Source: Ixodes scapularis
Lineage: Eukaryota; Arthropoda; Arachnida; Ixodida; Ixodidae
Length of the DNA: 64,000 nucleotides
NCBI RefSeq assembly: GCF_016920785.2
Contig: NW_024609839.1
Location: 18,229,085 to 18,293,084, forward strand
Direction: 5' to 3'
A program made the position numbers and the translations under genes. A model generated the notes under the pieces. The model was not told the DNA's origin and made no database searches. It worked only from the letters and a program-made list of their open reading frames with translations. Below are positions 22,846-34,879 of the stretch, piece by piece. The stretch's first letter is position 1. Each line of letters begins with the position of its first letter.

Positions 22846-22867
22846 ACAAATTCAGCGCACGTACTCG

Positions 22868-23255
22868 GCACGTACCGTGGTTCCATCCTGTATCATCCTC
22901 CAACGTGACCATGAAGTCACGTTCGCACGCCCATGGCCCCTCCCACGGCCCGGTCCTCGGACCCCAAACTTTGGGACCTGTCAATCATTCGCCAGTGTCA
23001 CATGATGATGAGGTCAGAGGTCGGGTGGCCCTTCCCACGGCCCGGTCCTCGGACCCCAAATTTTGGGAACTGTCAGTCATTTGGCAGAGGGTGGGTCACG
23101 TGATGATGACGTCAGAGGTTGGGATAAAACTCGGCACGCGCCTCGGTTCCGTCCTGTATATTCCTCCCAAGTGACCGTGAAGTCACACCCTGACCGCCTT
23201 GCTCTTTGCGGGCAAGGAGGTCGACGTGTTCGGGAAAGGACCGCCGAAGGCAACA
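22868..23255 (+). repeat. Promoter-like ~105-bp tandem repeat with CRE and TATA words
   Basis: The segment CCCACGGCCCGGTCCTCGGA...TTTGGGA..TGTCA.TCATT occurs at about 22935 and 23037 (period about 103-106 bp). A second word pair (CGGCACGTACCGTGGTTCC at 22868, CGGCACGCGCCTCGGTTCC at 23132) flanks the pair. The second copy contains GTGATGATGACGTCA (a CRE word, TGACGTCA) followed by ATAAAACTCGGCACG, a TATA-like arrangement. It lies between the end of the gypsy element and a Polinton fragment, and may be an LTR or promoter fragment of either. Confidence 0.5.
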
Positions 23256-24430
23256 AAAATGCTCTGTGCCCTTAGAGTGGAGACTTTGCACGAGCGTCTC
23301 CAGGCTTCCCTTAAGAAATGCGAGGCTGTCAATAAAGCGAAGGTTGCTTATCTCTAACAATTTAAAATTCTGGCACGAGCTTCCGAGTACGTTAATATCC
23401 TTGGACTCGAACAAATTAAGCTTGGCTAGAAAGAAGCTGAGGTCGTAGGAATGGTTGTGCGCAATGAGTGGAACGGTATGTTTGTTGATTCGATGGTTTA
23501 GGTTACACTGGGAGCAAAGCGCTCGCCTATACTCTCCCGTCATGTGGTCGTGGTCGCGAGTTCTCATCTTCTTGCTAAAGCTTTTGTAGCAAATGCCACA
23601 GCGAGAAGAGTTCGCGTGGAAAGACTCGTTTTCTTGAGTCATTTCAAAAGGTACTTCACTCGACCTAATCAATCGGGTTAATTTCTCCGCTAGAAAGTTG
23701 ACAATCAAAATGACTCTTTCTACGCAGTCGGGTCCGCGATAGAAGTATTCCTCAACAATGGACGAATCATTTGAGCGGATGACGAGAAGACAGAAAGAGC
23801 TGGGGACGTGTTTCTCGTAAACATTGCCCGTCAACTGAGTCGGTTCCAGAATCGTTTCAAAGTCGTAAACGCAATAAAAGGGAAACTCTTCCATGACGTG
23901 CGTGCTCGGAAAGCACAGTTCGTCACCATTGTTTGGGAAGAAGGTTTTGCCAGGCTTCTTGTCCCTGCACGTTGAGAGATGGTCAGACAGGGTTTCTTGC
24001 CTTTGAAACCCGTTCAGACACCTCTTACAACGAAAGCGTAGGCTTTTGGCATTCGAAAAAAGTATCGCAAAGTTTGTAACGCCTACAAAATGGTTCTCAA
24101 CAAGGAGAAGATCGACGTGCTGCTCCAACTCGTCATCAACTACCTTCAGTGGGTATACAGCTTTTCTCGCTGTCATAACCAAACACGTTCACTGAGACGC
24201 AATTTTTTCACTCAAAGACTCCCACGTCCAGTGGGAAGGTTAGAGGGAACGTTTTCGGAAACACATGTTTGCAGATAAGTTCACGATACGAGGACGCTCT
24301 TCCTCTGTAAGCCCTGTTCGCAGGATGCAAAACGGCGAGCACCGCAAATACAAAGCACATGTCCCGTTCAAATTCCTAAAGACGCTTAGTGACACTGACG
24401 AGGCATTGCTTTGAGGCAAGTTGCTTCAGC
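23256..24430 (-). pseudogene. Maverick/Polinton-type DNA polymerase B fragment
   Basis: The minus strand shows parts of a protein-primed family B DNA polymerase. From the N-terminal side there is an FVFAVLAVLHP segment, then VFE-stop-KNCVSVNVFGYD. A frameshift follows near 24170, then DLLLVENHFV and a C2H2-like finger (RCKRCLNGFQ...LSDHLSTC). The exonuclease motif YDFETI, an HNH/Zn-ribbon segment (CGICYKS...TRDHDHMTGEYR...CNLNHR) and the second exonuclease motif SYDLSFFL complete it. The similarity stops abruptly at about 23256 beside the tandem repeats, so palm and TPR2 parts are missing. One stop and one frameshift make it a relic. No integrase, ATPase or capsid gene is nearby. Confidence 0.8.
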
Positions 24431-26125
24431 AAAGAAAAACTTCCGCAACCAATGGTCGGGGGAAGGAATCGTCCCAAACTAATAATACAAACTTTGATGC
24501 CGACAAGAGAGAATCCTGAGCCTAGTTCCTGATAATGCTCCAACCGGGCAGCTATTTAAGTGCAAACTCGCTGAATCGAACTACTGATATTACCGTCCAC
24601 GACTGCGGTTTGGACCTGACTAGGAAAAAAGTGCACAGTCACATCAATGTCGTCGTTAGGAAGGAGACGTCCGAGCTCGACAGTGAGTGTTACAAAAAAG
24701 AACGCAGAGGCAGACCAATATATTTGAGCACATTTGGCATGTGCTCTGCACGATGCCTAAAAAAATGGTCACGTCGTACGCCTTTGTGTCTCATTCGTGT
24801 AACTCGTTCTGAGCAACATAATTACGAAGAGCGCACACTCTTTCGTAAAAAGGAATGCATGGCGAGAGAGTCACATTGTGAACCAAGGCTAAGTGAACTT
24901 GTAGCGAGTCTGCACTGGAATAATGCTGTCGATCGTCGGGAGAGCACAGGTGACAAGTAACCATGATAGGGATGAGATGGCTAGACGATATTCGTAGATA
25001 TCCGACGATTAGGTGACGAGGGGGCTAGATGATCCGGGTCGCTAGGTATCGGTGACCTCTTCAGAGATATCGAAAGAACAAATCCAATTAGCGGTGAGAA
25101 CGCTAGGTTTTTAGACTGCTCACCTTGCTGTGCAAGAAGGGCGTGGTGGCGGACCGAGGTGATTTTTCTCCCTTTCGATGACCATATGCTAAATATAAAT
25201 GTCTCATGAAAAAGGAAACCCCGAGGCTTTTAGTCTGCTCTCCCTGTAGCGCGAAGATCAGGAGAAAAAAAAAACGATGCGTGAGTCGGATAGTTCGACT
25301 GCGAAGCAGTTTTATAGTCACAAAGCTGGAGTACGCCCAGGGAGTCATGTGCCTTGCAATCGCATTAAACAGTGAAGTCGCAATGTTTAACGCAGGTTTT
25401 CCTCTAAGCAATGACTGTAGGATGAGCATGTCCGACGACGACACTGCCATTAAGCAACTAAAACGAGACAGTGGCTGAGAAGAAGCAAAAACCAGTCAAA
25501 CCGCTTTATGGTCCCTCTTTCGAAATAGACTGCGCGCCTCTCGCAACATTTTTTTTTTTTTTTTTTTGCATCGTGTTTTGCTTTTAAGACGCGCGCAGGC
25601 ACGTTTCAACCTGTGCTTGGGGTAGCCAGCCCGCGGATTCAAAAGGAGTTGGGAAATGTCCTGAGAACTACCATCGTTGATATCCTTCCCATATTCTTGA
25701 AATGGTCCTCGTACCGGTTAACTCCAGGCTTGTACACCGTGCTCATAGTGTCCTCATTTGCGTGGGGACCTTCTAAATGGGCCTCAAAGCCAACAAAAAG
25801 TCAAGTTTTAAAATTGCAAGGTGAGCAACGATGCATTACGTGGGGCTCCCTTGATGTTCACGGCGCAGCTCCATTTCGATCTGGAGATGCGAAGGTCTCT
25901 GCAGTAAATAACACACGCGATTCGGCCGATGTAGAATACAGCAAAAGAAGAATGCGAGCTGATATTTTAATAAAAAAAATATTTATTTATTTTTATGAAT
26001 GTGTATATTGCTATACGTATTCCTTTAATTCCCTTCAAGTTAATAAAAGCGTAACAAGACATCAAATTATATTTGCTTCTTATAACGAAATTGGGGACAT
26101 CAAAATATAACTAGTAATTTACCGT
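24431..26125. other. Stretch with no supported gene
   Basis: The 141-aa plus frame at 24535-24960 and the 165-aa plus frame at 25613-26110 have no domain I recognise. Contains T- and A-runs (25550-25567, 25263-25273). Confidence 0.4.
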
Positions 26126-26129
26126 TATG

Positions 26130-26183
26130 CAGCGCCATCTATAATGTTAGATGGCAAGACATGCCATCTAACATTATAGAGTC
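26130..26183. repeat. Near-perfect hairpin, CTATAATGTTAGATGGC arms
   Basis: CTATAATGTTAGATGGCA and TGCCATCTAACATTATAG are inverted around AGACA. The 17-bp stem with a short loop could be a tiny foldback element or a structured transcript. Nothing else supports a non-coding RNA gene. Confidence 0.7.
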
Positions 26184-27150
26184 AATCATTTCTCCTGAAA
26201 CAAAACCATTAACTGGTATATTAGCATGGACATTGCTGAAATTGCATACGTATATCCACGCCAATTTAAAGCAATACACAATGCTGACGTGGGACAATAA
26301 TACTGCTTTTAAACTTAGGTTCTCCCTTGGCTGGTATTTTCAAAAGGAACTTTCGTTTTGTTATACTTGTTATGTAATTCCATCTTAAAGTACTAAATAT
26401 TAATTAGGTATTTTATTGTGTGATGTGGGAGGGTGCCACAGAAGGCACACCAGTGCGGGTGAACACTCCCGTTTTCTGGTTCCCTCAGAAATTCCGTGCT
26501 CGAGCAGTGGTGACAAACACGACGACATATGCAGCGTATATCTATATTAGAGGATATTTAATTCCTTGGACTTGCGTGTAGCATCAATCTGTAAGTGAAT
26601 GATTAAAAAATGCCAATAAACACTGACACAACTACGCTTTAATTGCGTTAAGAGCGCGCCACTTCAGGAAAGCAACACTCTCGCGGCTCCCAACAGCAAA
26701 GAACTCGACGCTTCGACACAGCAAAGAGCGCACGTCTAAGGTTCCTTATTATCTTCATTTCGAGGTAACGACAACAACAAACATGACGCAAAGGGCGTCT
26801 TTCAGTTCATTTCTTCACTGTGTGACAGCCATTCGCTTCCTAAAATATGCACTGTCAGGCAGACGGCGTTTCAAAGAATGTGAGTACATGTAAAAAACAC
26901 GAAGTGCGTCTCTTGACTAGGAACATTACGAAGAGCGCTCGAGCACCATCCAAGGTCCGGGCGGCAGGTTTACGTTGAATTCCACCAAACGAAGAGTGTG
27001 AAGGGGTTCGACGAGTGGCGTTCGGTTTACCCGTGGCTTTCAACAGCCAGCTGAAGGAAGCAACGCACAGAGCGGGCGCCGCCGAGAGAATCTTGTTGCT
27101 GTATTCTTTATCTCTTTGTTCCACGATGTTCAGCAAATAACGGCGGCTTT
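26184..27150. other. Stretch with no supported gene
   Basis: A minus frame of 93 aa at 26855-27136 has no recognisable motif and no splice support. Confidence 0.4.
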
Positions 27151-27356
27151 AAGGCCGGCTCAGACATCTGCGTTCCGAGCGACAGAAACAACGTCAACGG
27201 CATGACACCGGGACCAGTGTATGCATAACTCAGAGTGGAAGATAATGCAAGGAGTAGCTTTGTCAATCAATCGTGTGTCAGAGTTGTCCCGTTGTCACGT
27301 CGTTGGTGTTGCTTCTGTCGTTTCTGTCGCTCGGAACGCAAACGTGTGAACCGTTT
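27151..27356. mobile_element. Foldback MITE, GCGTTCCGAGCGACAGAAAC arms
   Basis: A perfect 20-bp inverted repeat (27170-27189 and 27320-27339) extends outward with mismatches to about 27151 and 27356 (GGCCGGCTCAGACATCT versus AACGGTTCACACGTTT). TTAA precedes the left end; the right flank is degenerate (TTAG). Confidence 0.65.
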
Positions 27357-27846
27357 TTTAGAGTTTCTGAACGTTAGTTACCCAAACGCGGAGCGTGGAC
27401 AAGGAAGCCGTAGAGTACCTCGGCGGCGTTTCTGCGAGACTGACCTACTTCACTTCTCTAGCGCCTGCGGAATATATTTTACGCGGCTGGCCGTATGGCT
27501 TCCGAGATGTTCTGAGTTATAAATTCGCTGGCCTAAACAAAGAAAGAGCACTGGTCCGCAGGGCTACCGGGAAAAACTCTCTGGATAGCTAGGTCTGACA
27601 TTCGAGAAAAGGTATATGGAAATGACGTAATGGAAAGAAGGAACGTATCCTAGAAACACTCACGTGGCGGCTCCGCCCGCTTTGACGCCGCTACGTCATC
27701 ACAAACTTGACACCTGTCAGCCGTTTGAGCGACATCCGGAGCCAACCCCCGACGAGTGAAGGGAGCTACGCATTCCCCGATGCGTCCCTACGCGCGGGAT
27801 ACGGGGTAGGATTTACTACGACGCGGAGAGCAGTTTCAGCGTTTAG
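27357..27846. other. Stretch with a short unassigned plus ORF
   Basis: A 65-aa plus frame at 27395-27592 (starting MDKEAVEYLGGVSA) has no known domain. The rest is GC-rich with no supported feature. Confidence 0.35.
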
Positions 27847-27850
27847 TTAA

Positions 27851-30303
27851 AGGCCGCCGTACAGTTCGCGCTTTCCACCTTTTCTGCGTTTCCTCCTCTC
27901 CTGCCCTCCTTTCCTTCCGTCACCGCCCTCCCCCATCTGTTTACCGCCCTCCCCCGAGGGGACAACACGGAGAATTGATTAGGAGATGCCTCCGTTAATC
28001 CGGCCTAACCCGCCGAAGAGGGGGCCTGCTGCTTGACTAAAAACTATTTCGCTGCTCAAAAAAAAAAAAACAAAAAAAAAAACGCCGCGGGCAGCGATTG
28101 ATTGCGCTTTGCCGGATGCGCAACGCTCCGTCCGCCTTGAACAAGCTTGTATGGATTGGACTAACATTTTTCGAAGCGCGGCAGGTTTAGTGTAGGTCCT
28201 ATCATATGGTCCTGCAAGACTTCCCTGTCCGCCATAAGCTAGCCAATAATTCAAGAACATAACGACGGCAACGCGTTCAAACAGTGTAAAATAAAATGTA
28301 TATAATATTTATAAGAACACCGTTGTCTTCATTGCTTGAATTTCAAATTTTTAGCGTTGCCAATAATCGTAATCAAACTATTTTTATGATTGAAGACAAC
28401 TCGTCGTGCATCGACCCCAAGATTACACTTACGTGAAAGATGATTTGGCGCGGGAGCGGCTCGAGTCACCGTAATTTTTTTTTTTTTTTCAACGTGGATT
28501 TTGCGTTTTAATTTAGCTGAGGTATTACTGGCAGAACACGAATCGCATACTTGGAAGGTATATACCGTCTGAAAACTCATATAGCTGGTTCAGTGAATGC
28601 AATACTATCGCATTCGTTGAAGCTTGATTTGTTGATTCGAGCTTCAACAAATCACACGCACCCATTCTCCCTATTCTTGTTTGCCCAGTCATAGTCGTTC
28701 CCTCGCGATGCAATACGAGTACAAGTAACTGCATTTTATGCATTGTTGACGTTGCACAGCCGTGATCGCACGGTTTTTAGAAGCGCTATAGAACGAGCAC
28801 AAGCGTCGAATTCCGGTACAATGATTGATTTCTGTCTCGGCGCCGTGACGCCACACGACAAAAGCGATTTCGTTCTGTCTGTAAAATTAGGAACACAGAA
28901 ATCAAGCTATAATCCCGGTAATAAAACAAAGCGAAATGAATTTCTGCAGCCAATACCCAACCGTTTGCGAGGTGACTAGGCGAAAGCATATATTACCGCC
29001 GTGCCTTTACCCTCTGCACACCGCCAGAGAGAGTCATACAAACTCCTTGGAGCTATTGTCAACACGATTGCGTTTGCAAGCCAGTAGTTTGACTCGGCTG
29101 GGATTCGTCCCTTTATAGCTCTCTATGAAACCAGAAAGGTAGATACTTTTCTACATTAATTGGGTGGGTTTGCCCGGGGCCTCAAGTTATTTACGGCCAA
29201 AATCACACTGGAGGCGCTTCAGCAATGTTCACTCTGGTCGACACACGTGCACTCTAAAAATGCCAGTCGTCTGCCTTCTCAAAAGATACTTGAAGAGCCA
29301 ATCATAGAGACCAACGGATAACGAGGCCGAAATTATGCTTATACTTCAAAAAAATTATAACACAAATTTGGTCTCGTCATTCCCAAACTAGTTGCCGGAC
29401 GAAATCCTCTACGCGTATTGCAAGCCAGGATTGGTAATAGTAACATAAGATACGTACGGCAGAATTCCCTGCCATAAATAAAATGATTTGGCTAACGCCA
29501 AAATAACGCGAAATAGGTGCAAAGAGTTTTGCAAAAGGGACCGTAAACCGAAAAAAAGGGGAAAAGAAAAGACAGAAGAAAAGGAGAAATAATTTTTAAA
29601 AAAATCTCTGGTGACGTGGCCAAAAAAAAAAAAAAATCTGTTCATGTGATTTTGATTGTCACGTGACTGAACAAAAAAAAAATAAACGAAATAAAAAAGA
29701 GCACGATAAGAAAACCATCCCCTGCCCGGTTTCGAAGCTAGGCCCCCTTGATCGTGAAACTAGCGCGCTATTCGTTGCGCCTAATAGCGCCGACATAACT
29801 TTTTTTTTTCTTTCTTTATTGCAAGTTGCGCCAACATAACTCTGCCTGTAATGCTCACGCATTCTCACATCATAGGAGAAAGCTTAGGTGCCTTCGTAGT
29901 TTTTCATGAATGTGTTATTTTTATCTATGGCAAGAGTTCACGTTCCAGAATGCTTTTAGAGCTTTGGAGCAAAACGAGTTTTCTTCATCCGAGTCACCTT
30001 CTAGAGCCAGTAGACCGGACTGGGTCGTCCGGCTAATCAAGCAGCTTTTTTCAAATTCTCTAACGTACCCGTCCTCGGATCCGAGGTCGCCGTTTGACAA
30101 GCTTAACTTTCTTCCACCTTTTAGCCGGAACCCCCCGGCAGCTCTGTTCCGTCCCCACTCCCTCTCGAGAGGATGGCTCGCCCCGAGGCTAATCCCATTC
30201 TCTAGACGCTCTTTCCATCAAACGCTGGCCCTTTCCCTCCCCGTCCCCCAGCTTCGGGAGAGAAGGTTCTTCCCTGCAGAACGTCCCGTTTGTACAGCGG
30301 CCT
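27851..30303. mobile_element. Long TTAA-flanked element, same ends as the 2787 MITE
   Basis: The left end AGGCCGCCGTACAGTTCGCG matches the inverted right end of the 163-bp MITE at 2787. The right end (inverse AGGCCGCTGTACAAACGGGA, then TCTGCAGGGAAGA) matches that MITE's left end. TTAA flanks both (27847-27850 and 30304-30307). The 2.45-kb interior holds A/T runs, a SINE head and no transposase, so it is either a longer non-autonomous Kolobok-like element or a short one expanded by insertions. Confidence 0.6.
29717..29792 (-). mobile_element. tRNA-derived SINE head
   Basis: Minus strand shows an A-box-like GGCGCAACGAATAGCGCGCT and, about 30 nt on, a B-box-like TAGCTTCGAAACCGGGC. This is the internal pol III promoter layout of a tRNA. 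Pairing of the acceptor arm is poor, and A/T-rich simple sequence follows on the 3' side (29640-29700). It therefore looks like the 5' part of a SINE and not a working tRNA. Confidence 0.55.
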
Positions 30304-30307
30304 TTAA

Positions 30308-32640
30308 GGAACGGCAAATAATCTTGTGCGTCTCTGGCCGTCGCATCTGTTCTAGTGCAGGTAAAAGTATTGAAATACAATAAAAACCTGTTGGGCGTTG
30401 TTAAAACAAACCGCTTTTTTGTGTCCTTTTGCAATACATTTAAGAGTTAATTGGAAAGAAAGTTGCTTCAATATTACAAGAAATGCGGGATGCGCGCTTC
30501 GCGCCTTCTTTAAAGCAACATGTCGGAGCAAGCCAGGATCGCAGAGTTGATGGCTGCACATAAGAGCTCCCGTTACCAGCGTTTCGCGGTCCCGGCGCTT
30601 AATGAAGGCGCGGAAGCAAGCAGATGACCTGGACAACGACGCCTGCTTGCTTTGTTGAACCCAAGTAACATTCGGTTGATATGACTTACCCTGAGACAGG
30701 GAATAAACAAGATTCGTAAGAGGAAGGGTCAACAAACAGTGTCTCCAAAAACAGCTGTGTGCGGAGACGCGCCTTTCTTTTCCTTCCCTGTCTCAGGTGA
30801 ACGTATGTACTCTTTTTACGAGCTCGCCTGCGCGCTCACCTTTTTTGAGACCTACAGTGTAGTCATAACTTGCAATAGCAACTACTTTCATCTTGTCTGG
30901 AATACCTCTGTAGCAAACTTCGCCACGTATTTTTTGTATATACTGTAAACGACGTAATTTTTGTGAATCGCTTTCAATTCCGGTAAGATGTCAACACATT
31001 AGTATCTATATTGAGATCCCAACGCGTCGCGAAAATTAGAAACCGCGAATTACTTAAGCTTTAGCCTAAGTCGCGAAAAAAAGGTCGCTTAAAGTATATG
31101 ATTGTCTAGCTGCATTTAATCTTGTCAATATGGCAGGCCTTCGTGTATATTACTAGATATGTTACAAAATACAACCTAGAGGTAGTGTGCTCAATATATG
31201 TTCAAATAAGAGATCAATGTTTGACAACGTGTGATTTAAGAGTCTCCAAGTGTTTACGTTGCGGTATGCTAGTGTGTTCCTTTTTACTTTCGAGAATGAA
31301 ATATTGCAAAACCTGTTTTCATATCATTTTACGTTTTCAAGTTACGGTTTTGCATTCTAAAAATAAAGCCCTCAAAAAAAAAAAGAAAAACTAGCTGTGC
31401 AACTTAACACAAACCCTGATACTTTACGTAAAAAGGACACATACACCGAAAGGTCTCAAACAGAGCTGAAATTTTTATTTTCTAAAAAGTGCTTTAATAG
31501 GCACCGGGACAAAAAGTAAGGGGGAGGGAGAAGCCTGGAATGACTTGAGAGATCTTAACTGACAGAAATCCCAATGCTAACATCAAGAGGTACACCTGAG
31601 TGATGTAGTCATAATACAGAAGGTAATAACTGGATGTTCAAAACCACAGGAGATATGAAACAGTACCCAAAATGGCATTATTCCTGGTTTAATCCCCACT
31701 AAGAAATAGGTCTTTACAGGTCCGCAGATGGTCTAAAGTATTTCTCGGCTTTTTGCAGGAGAAAGCCAGGTGACCTTTGTCGGTTTGGCAACCAGCAAGC
31801 TTTCTCTGTCATTATCCCACGCATTTCATGCCTTCTGCTCATAAAATGGAAAGGCTATCAATATCCCCGCCATGCACTTAACACATATCTGGGGACAGTA
31901 CCGTCCGTCTCTGAACGCACCACATGAAATACCTGTGAACAAATCCATCACGTTGCTCGACCTCACACTGGAATTTAAAGATATAGAAACTAATGTTGGA
32001 AGTATGAACCAAGGTTGTGCAAAGCATTTTATTTGTTTGCTTCTGCACTTTCTAAAACTATAAAACGCAGTGTTTCCTACATTGCTCCTGTTTCGGCCCT
32101 AAAGAAATATTGTCACCAGAATAACGGGCAAAATTTGGAAAAGCAATTTTCCTGCCTACGTGATTCTGGGTATCCGATTGCTTTCCTGGGAAGCGCATCT
32201 GAAAACATCTGCACCAAACAGTAACACAAATCAGCTGACACAGATATGGAAGAGAGAAGACAAGACCTAAGCAAAAAATTGTAGTACCCTACCCATTCAT
32301 GGCATAACCCATACATTAAAAGGAAGTAGCTGCGAGGCAGGGCAAAAAGGTTTTGTGCTCTGCTTCAAACAAGGCGTATTGTATGGAGAAAGGTATAAAA
32401 CGCAGGCGAGCTGGTGAACGACATGCATAGTAACCCCGAGATGTAGGAACAATAAAGAAACAGACAGAAGAATGAAGTCTCTAACACAGCTTTAAATTTA
32501 TTAAACAACCATCGCGTTGTATACATGTCCCACACCTCTTTCACAATTCAAACGACCTCCTCGCCCACTACACAGTGTACTCTAACAAGACAAGAGAAAG
32601 TAAATTGCAACGTCAACCAGAAGAAAATGTGCAACATTTC
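30308..32640. other. Stretch with no supported gene; one retroposed-looking 3' end
   Basis: AATAAAGCCCTC followed by an A-run at 31361-31390 (plus strand) resembles the 3' end of a retroposed transcript, but no coding body is recognisable upstream. ACCCTGAGACAGGGAA at 30690 and TTCCCTGTCTCAGGT at 30785-30800 form an inverted pair about 110 bp apart. Each copy is itself partly palindromic, so a MITE call is weak. Confidence 0.4.
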
Positions 32641-32645
32641 TTACA

Positions 32646-33022
32646 AGACACCATAAGCCCCGTGTGACACAGGGGTTGTTTATCACATTCCCCCGTCACG
32701 CGGCATATGTCACGTCGGTGAAACTGGCAGGTGCGTAAATGATAGGACAAGAAAGCATGCAGCACCTGCCAAGGGAACAACAGCAGGTCACTGCCGCGCG
32801 TGTAAATGCAGTGTTGTGTTCAGTAGCATCACCATTCTTGCAAGAAACAAAAGCCTGTATGCGCGAGAAATTCGAAAACATTTAAAGCAATGGCTATCGA
32901 AGGAAACAAAGCAGCATGCGTTAGCGTGCCTTCCATCAAATTCGGCAAGAAAAGCAATAGTGTTTGGAATGTTTAACGTTTTGCCGAAATGTGGGTCGTT
33001 TCACACTAAATTGTATCTATAG
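32646..33022 (+). pseudogene. Penelope-like GIY-YIG endonuclease fragment (plus)
   Basis: Translation from about 32652 gives PCDTGVVYHIPPSRG, then GETGRCVNDRTRKH, a histidine/cysteine cluster (GHCRACKCS) and a tail REIRKHLKQW, ending at a stop near 33022. This is the order of the C-terminal GIY-YIG endonuclease domain of Penelope-like elements (VVY...IP..CG, YIGQTGRC, HC.DCGC). The YIG motif is changed to HVG, and an in-frame stop lies just upstream, so it is a relic. Transposon RT sequence is not found upstream. AATAAAG and an A-run follow at 33031-33050. Confidence 0.75.
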
Positions 33023-33050
33023 CTGTCAGAATAAAGAACAAAAAAAAAAG

Positions 33051-34558
33051 CGGATAGCTGAGGCACATGAAGAGGAAGAAGTGTTAAAGCATGGTTGATA
33101 GTCCAGCAATATGTTTTTCTCTCAAGCCCAAGCTGGCTCTAGCCATGGTGTCTGTGCGATGACCTGTGCAAGGTGTTGGAGCTGAAGGCACTGCATAGCT
33201 TATGAACGGCCATAACTGCGGAGCAGGGAGTGAAGTGTGCATTCGACGGCTTTCACGGGGAGGGCTTCACTGATGGCATCGGGAACAAATGGGTCCTTGG
33301 TGGTTGGGACCGCGGTCGTGGTGGTGAGCGGCTCCCCGTTGCCGGTGGCGTCCGTGCTGAGCATCACCGTGGCGAGGGCAGTAGGGGCTCCCCGACGGCG
33401 TCCTTTGGTGCGAGACCATTGTCGTGGCGACAGACCCCTTCATGCCGGCGGTGTCCCTCATGGGTGGGACTGCAATCCTGGCGTGTGTGGCGCTGCTCAG
33501 GGCCACGGCTGCAGCAGATCTCGAACCGGGCGACAAGGCGTTGCCTCAGAGCCTTGTCCGAGAGGCCGACCGGAAGGTTGGCAGGAGCCAGCCTCTCGCC
33601 ATTAGACGCTGACCCCTCTGAGCTCGGCTCAGGCTCCAACTCTCTCTTTTCAGGGTCAGAACCTGACTCCGGTTTTAGCTCACTCAATACAAGGCAGGCG
33701 TTGTCCAGCACTGCACGTGCCGTTATAATGGGGCTGGTAAGGCAGATTTATGGAGAATAACGCAGAGTGGACACGAGAATCTGTTCTTCAACAGCCAGCC
33801 CACTGCAGCGCTCCACAACGGGCCTGACCGAGGAATGTGCCTTACTAGACCGGCAGCAAGCAATGGAGGTCACGTGCATCCCAGGGACAGGAGTGATGAA
33901 CCAAGACTCCAAGCCGTAGCCGTTGTCGCCTGCACGTTTAGAGGACGGAATCTATTATAATCTGTTCTTTTTAAAATGGACGGCAAGAAAGCAGTGAAAA
34001 GAGCTGATTGCGACTTTGTCTTTTCTCGGTACTACGCTAATTCGGATAGTATTTACAAAGACGTGCCAGAGGTACAGACACAGAGCGTGCGCAGTTGTTA
34101 ATGCTTGGTACAGCACATTTTCTGTGGTACTGTGGTTTTCAAGCGGTACACAGCCACCGTATGCAAGAGGAATGGATCGAGCTTGCTCACCGTCTACCAG
34201 CTGCCCTTGCTTGATGTTGCCGCAGAGCCAAGAGAAGCATTACACAAAGGAGTCGTGCACCGACCCAAGGCACCGTGGCTCCATGCATCTTACCCAGCAT
34301 TCTGCGTCACGCATCTGGAAGTATGAGAAAGATACCGACATGAATTTACCTGAATGTTCCACTGATGGTTCACAAAGCAGTCTGAATTCCAGAACCTTCC
34401 AAGTTCTTTTGACAATATTAACATGAATGCAGCACACCTTCATGGACGCAAGATATGATGACAAGAAACCACTTCTTTCAAACAAACATAATGTGGCGGG
34501 CGGAAAGATGCACGTTTTCATAGTCACGACATACTACCTAGAGCACACGCTGGTGCAG
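33051..34558. other. Stretch with GC-rich overlapping frames, no supported gene
   Basis: At 33230-33760 long frames overlap on both strands. The minus frame (33364-33711) has an acidic run (SELKPESGSDPEKRELEPEP) and SDKALRQRLVARFEICCSR, which reads most like real protein, but I cannot name it and see no clear splice pair. 33960-34540 shows nothing recognisable. Confidence 0.35.
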
Positions 34559-34566
34559 TCGGAGCA

Positions 34567-34754
34567 CAGGGGCGGATTCAAAGCGGGTGGTCCGAATGAC
34601 CTAACCGCCTCTTGAATACTGCATATGTCAAAATTTAGGGCGTGGAAACAGGGGGTGGGGTGGGGGGGGGGGGGGGGGGGTAAACATGATACGCTGACCA
34701 AAAACCTGACCCCCCCCCCCCCCCTCCCTCTAGAAATACCTGCGTCCGCCCCTG
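34567..34754. mobile_element. hAT-type MITE with CAGGGGCGGA ends and poly-G/poly-C core
   Basis: The ends CAGGGGCGGAT and (inverse) CAGGGGCGGAC are typical hAT-MITE termini. The 8-mers TCGGAGCA (34559-34566) and GCGGAGCA (34755-34762) flank it, a target duplication with one mismatch. Inside, a long G-run near 34654-34680 is followed about 30 nt later by a C-run near 34709-34725; they can pair as a hairpin. Confidence 0.85.
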
Positions 34755-34879
34755 GCGGAGCACACAAGCCAGCACCTGTCATTTATAAAAGGGCATATCG
34801 ACACCGTACCGGCGTTACGCTGTATTCTTTTTGACACACACGGAACTGATTTTGAGTACGTATTACGAGCGTACTCACC

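Noticed and set aside
29717..29792. Functional tRNA gene
   Set aside because: A- and B-box words are present but the arms do not pair well and the context is SINE-like.
30690..30800. MITE from the CCTGAGACAGGGAA inverted pair
   Set aside because: Each 13-15-bp copy is partly self-palindromic, and no target duplication or extended arms support an element.
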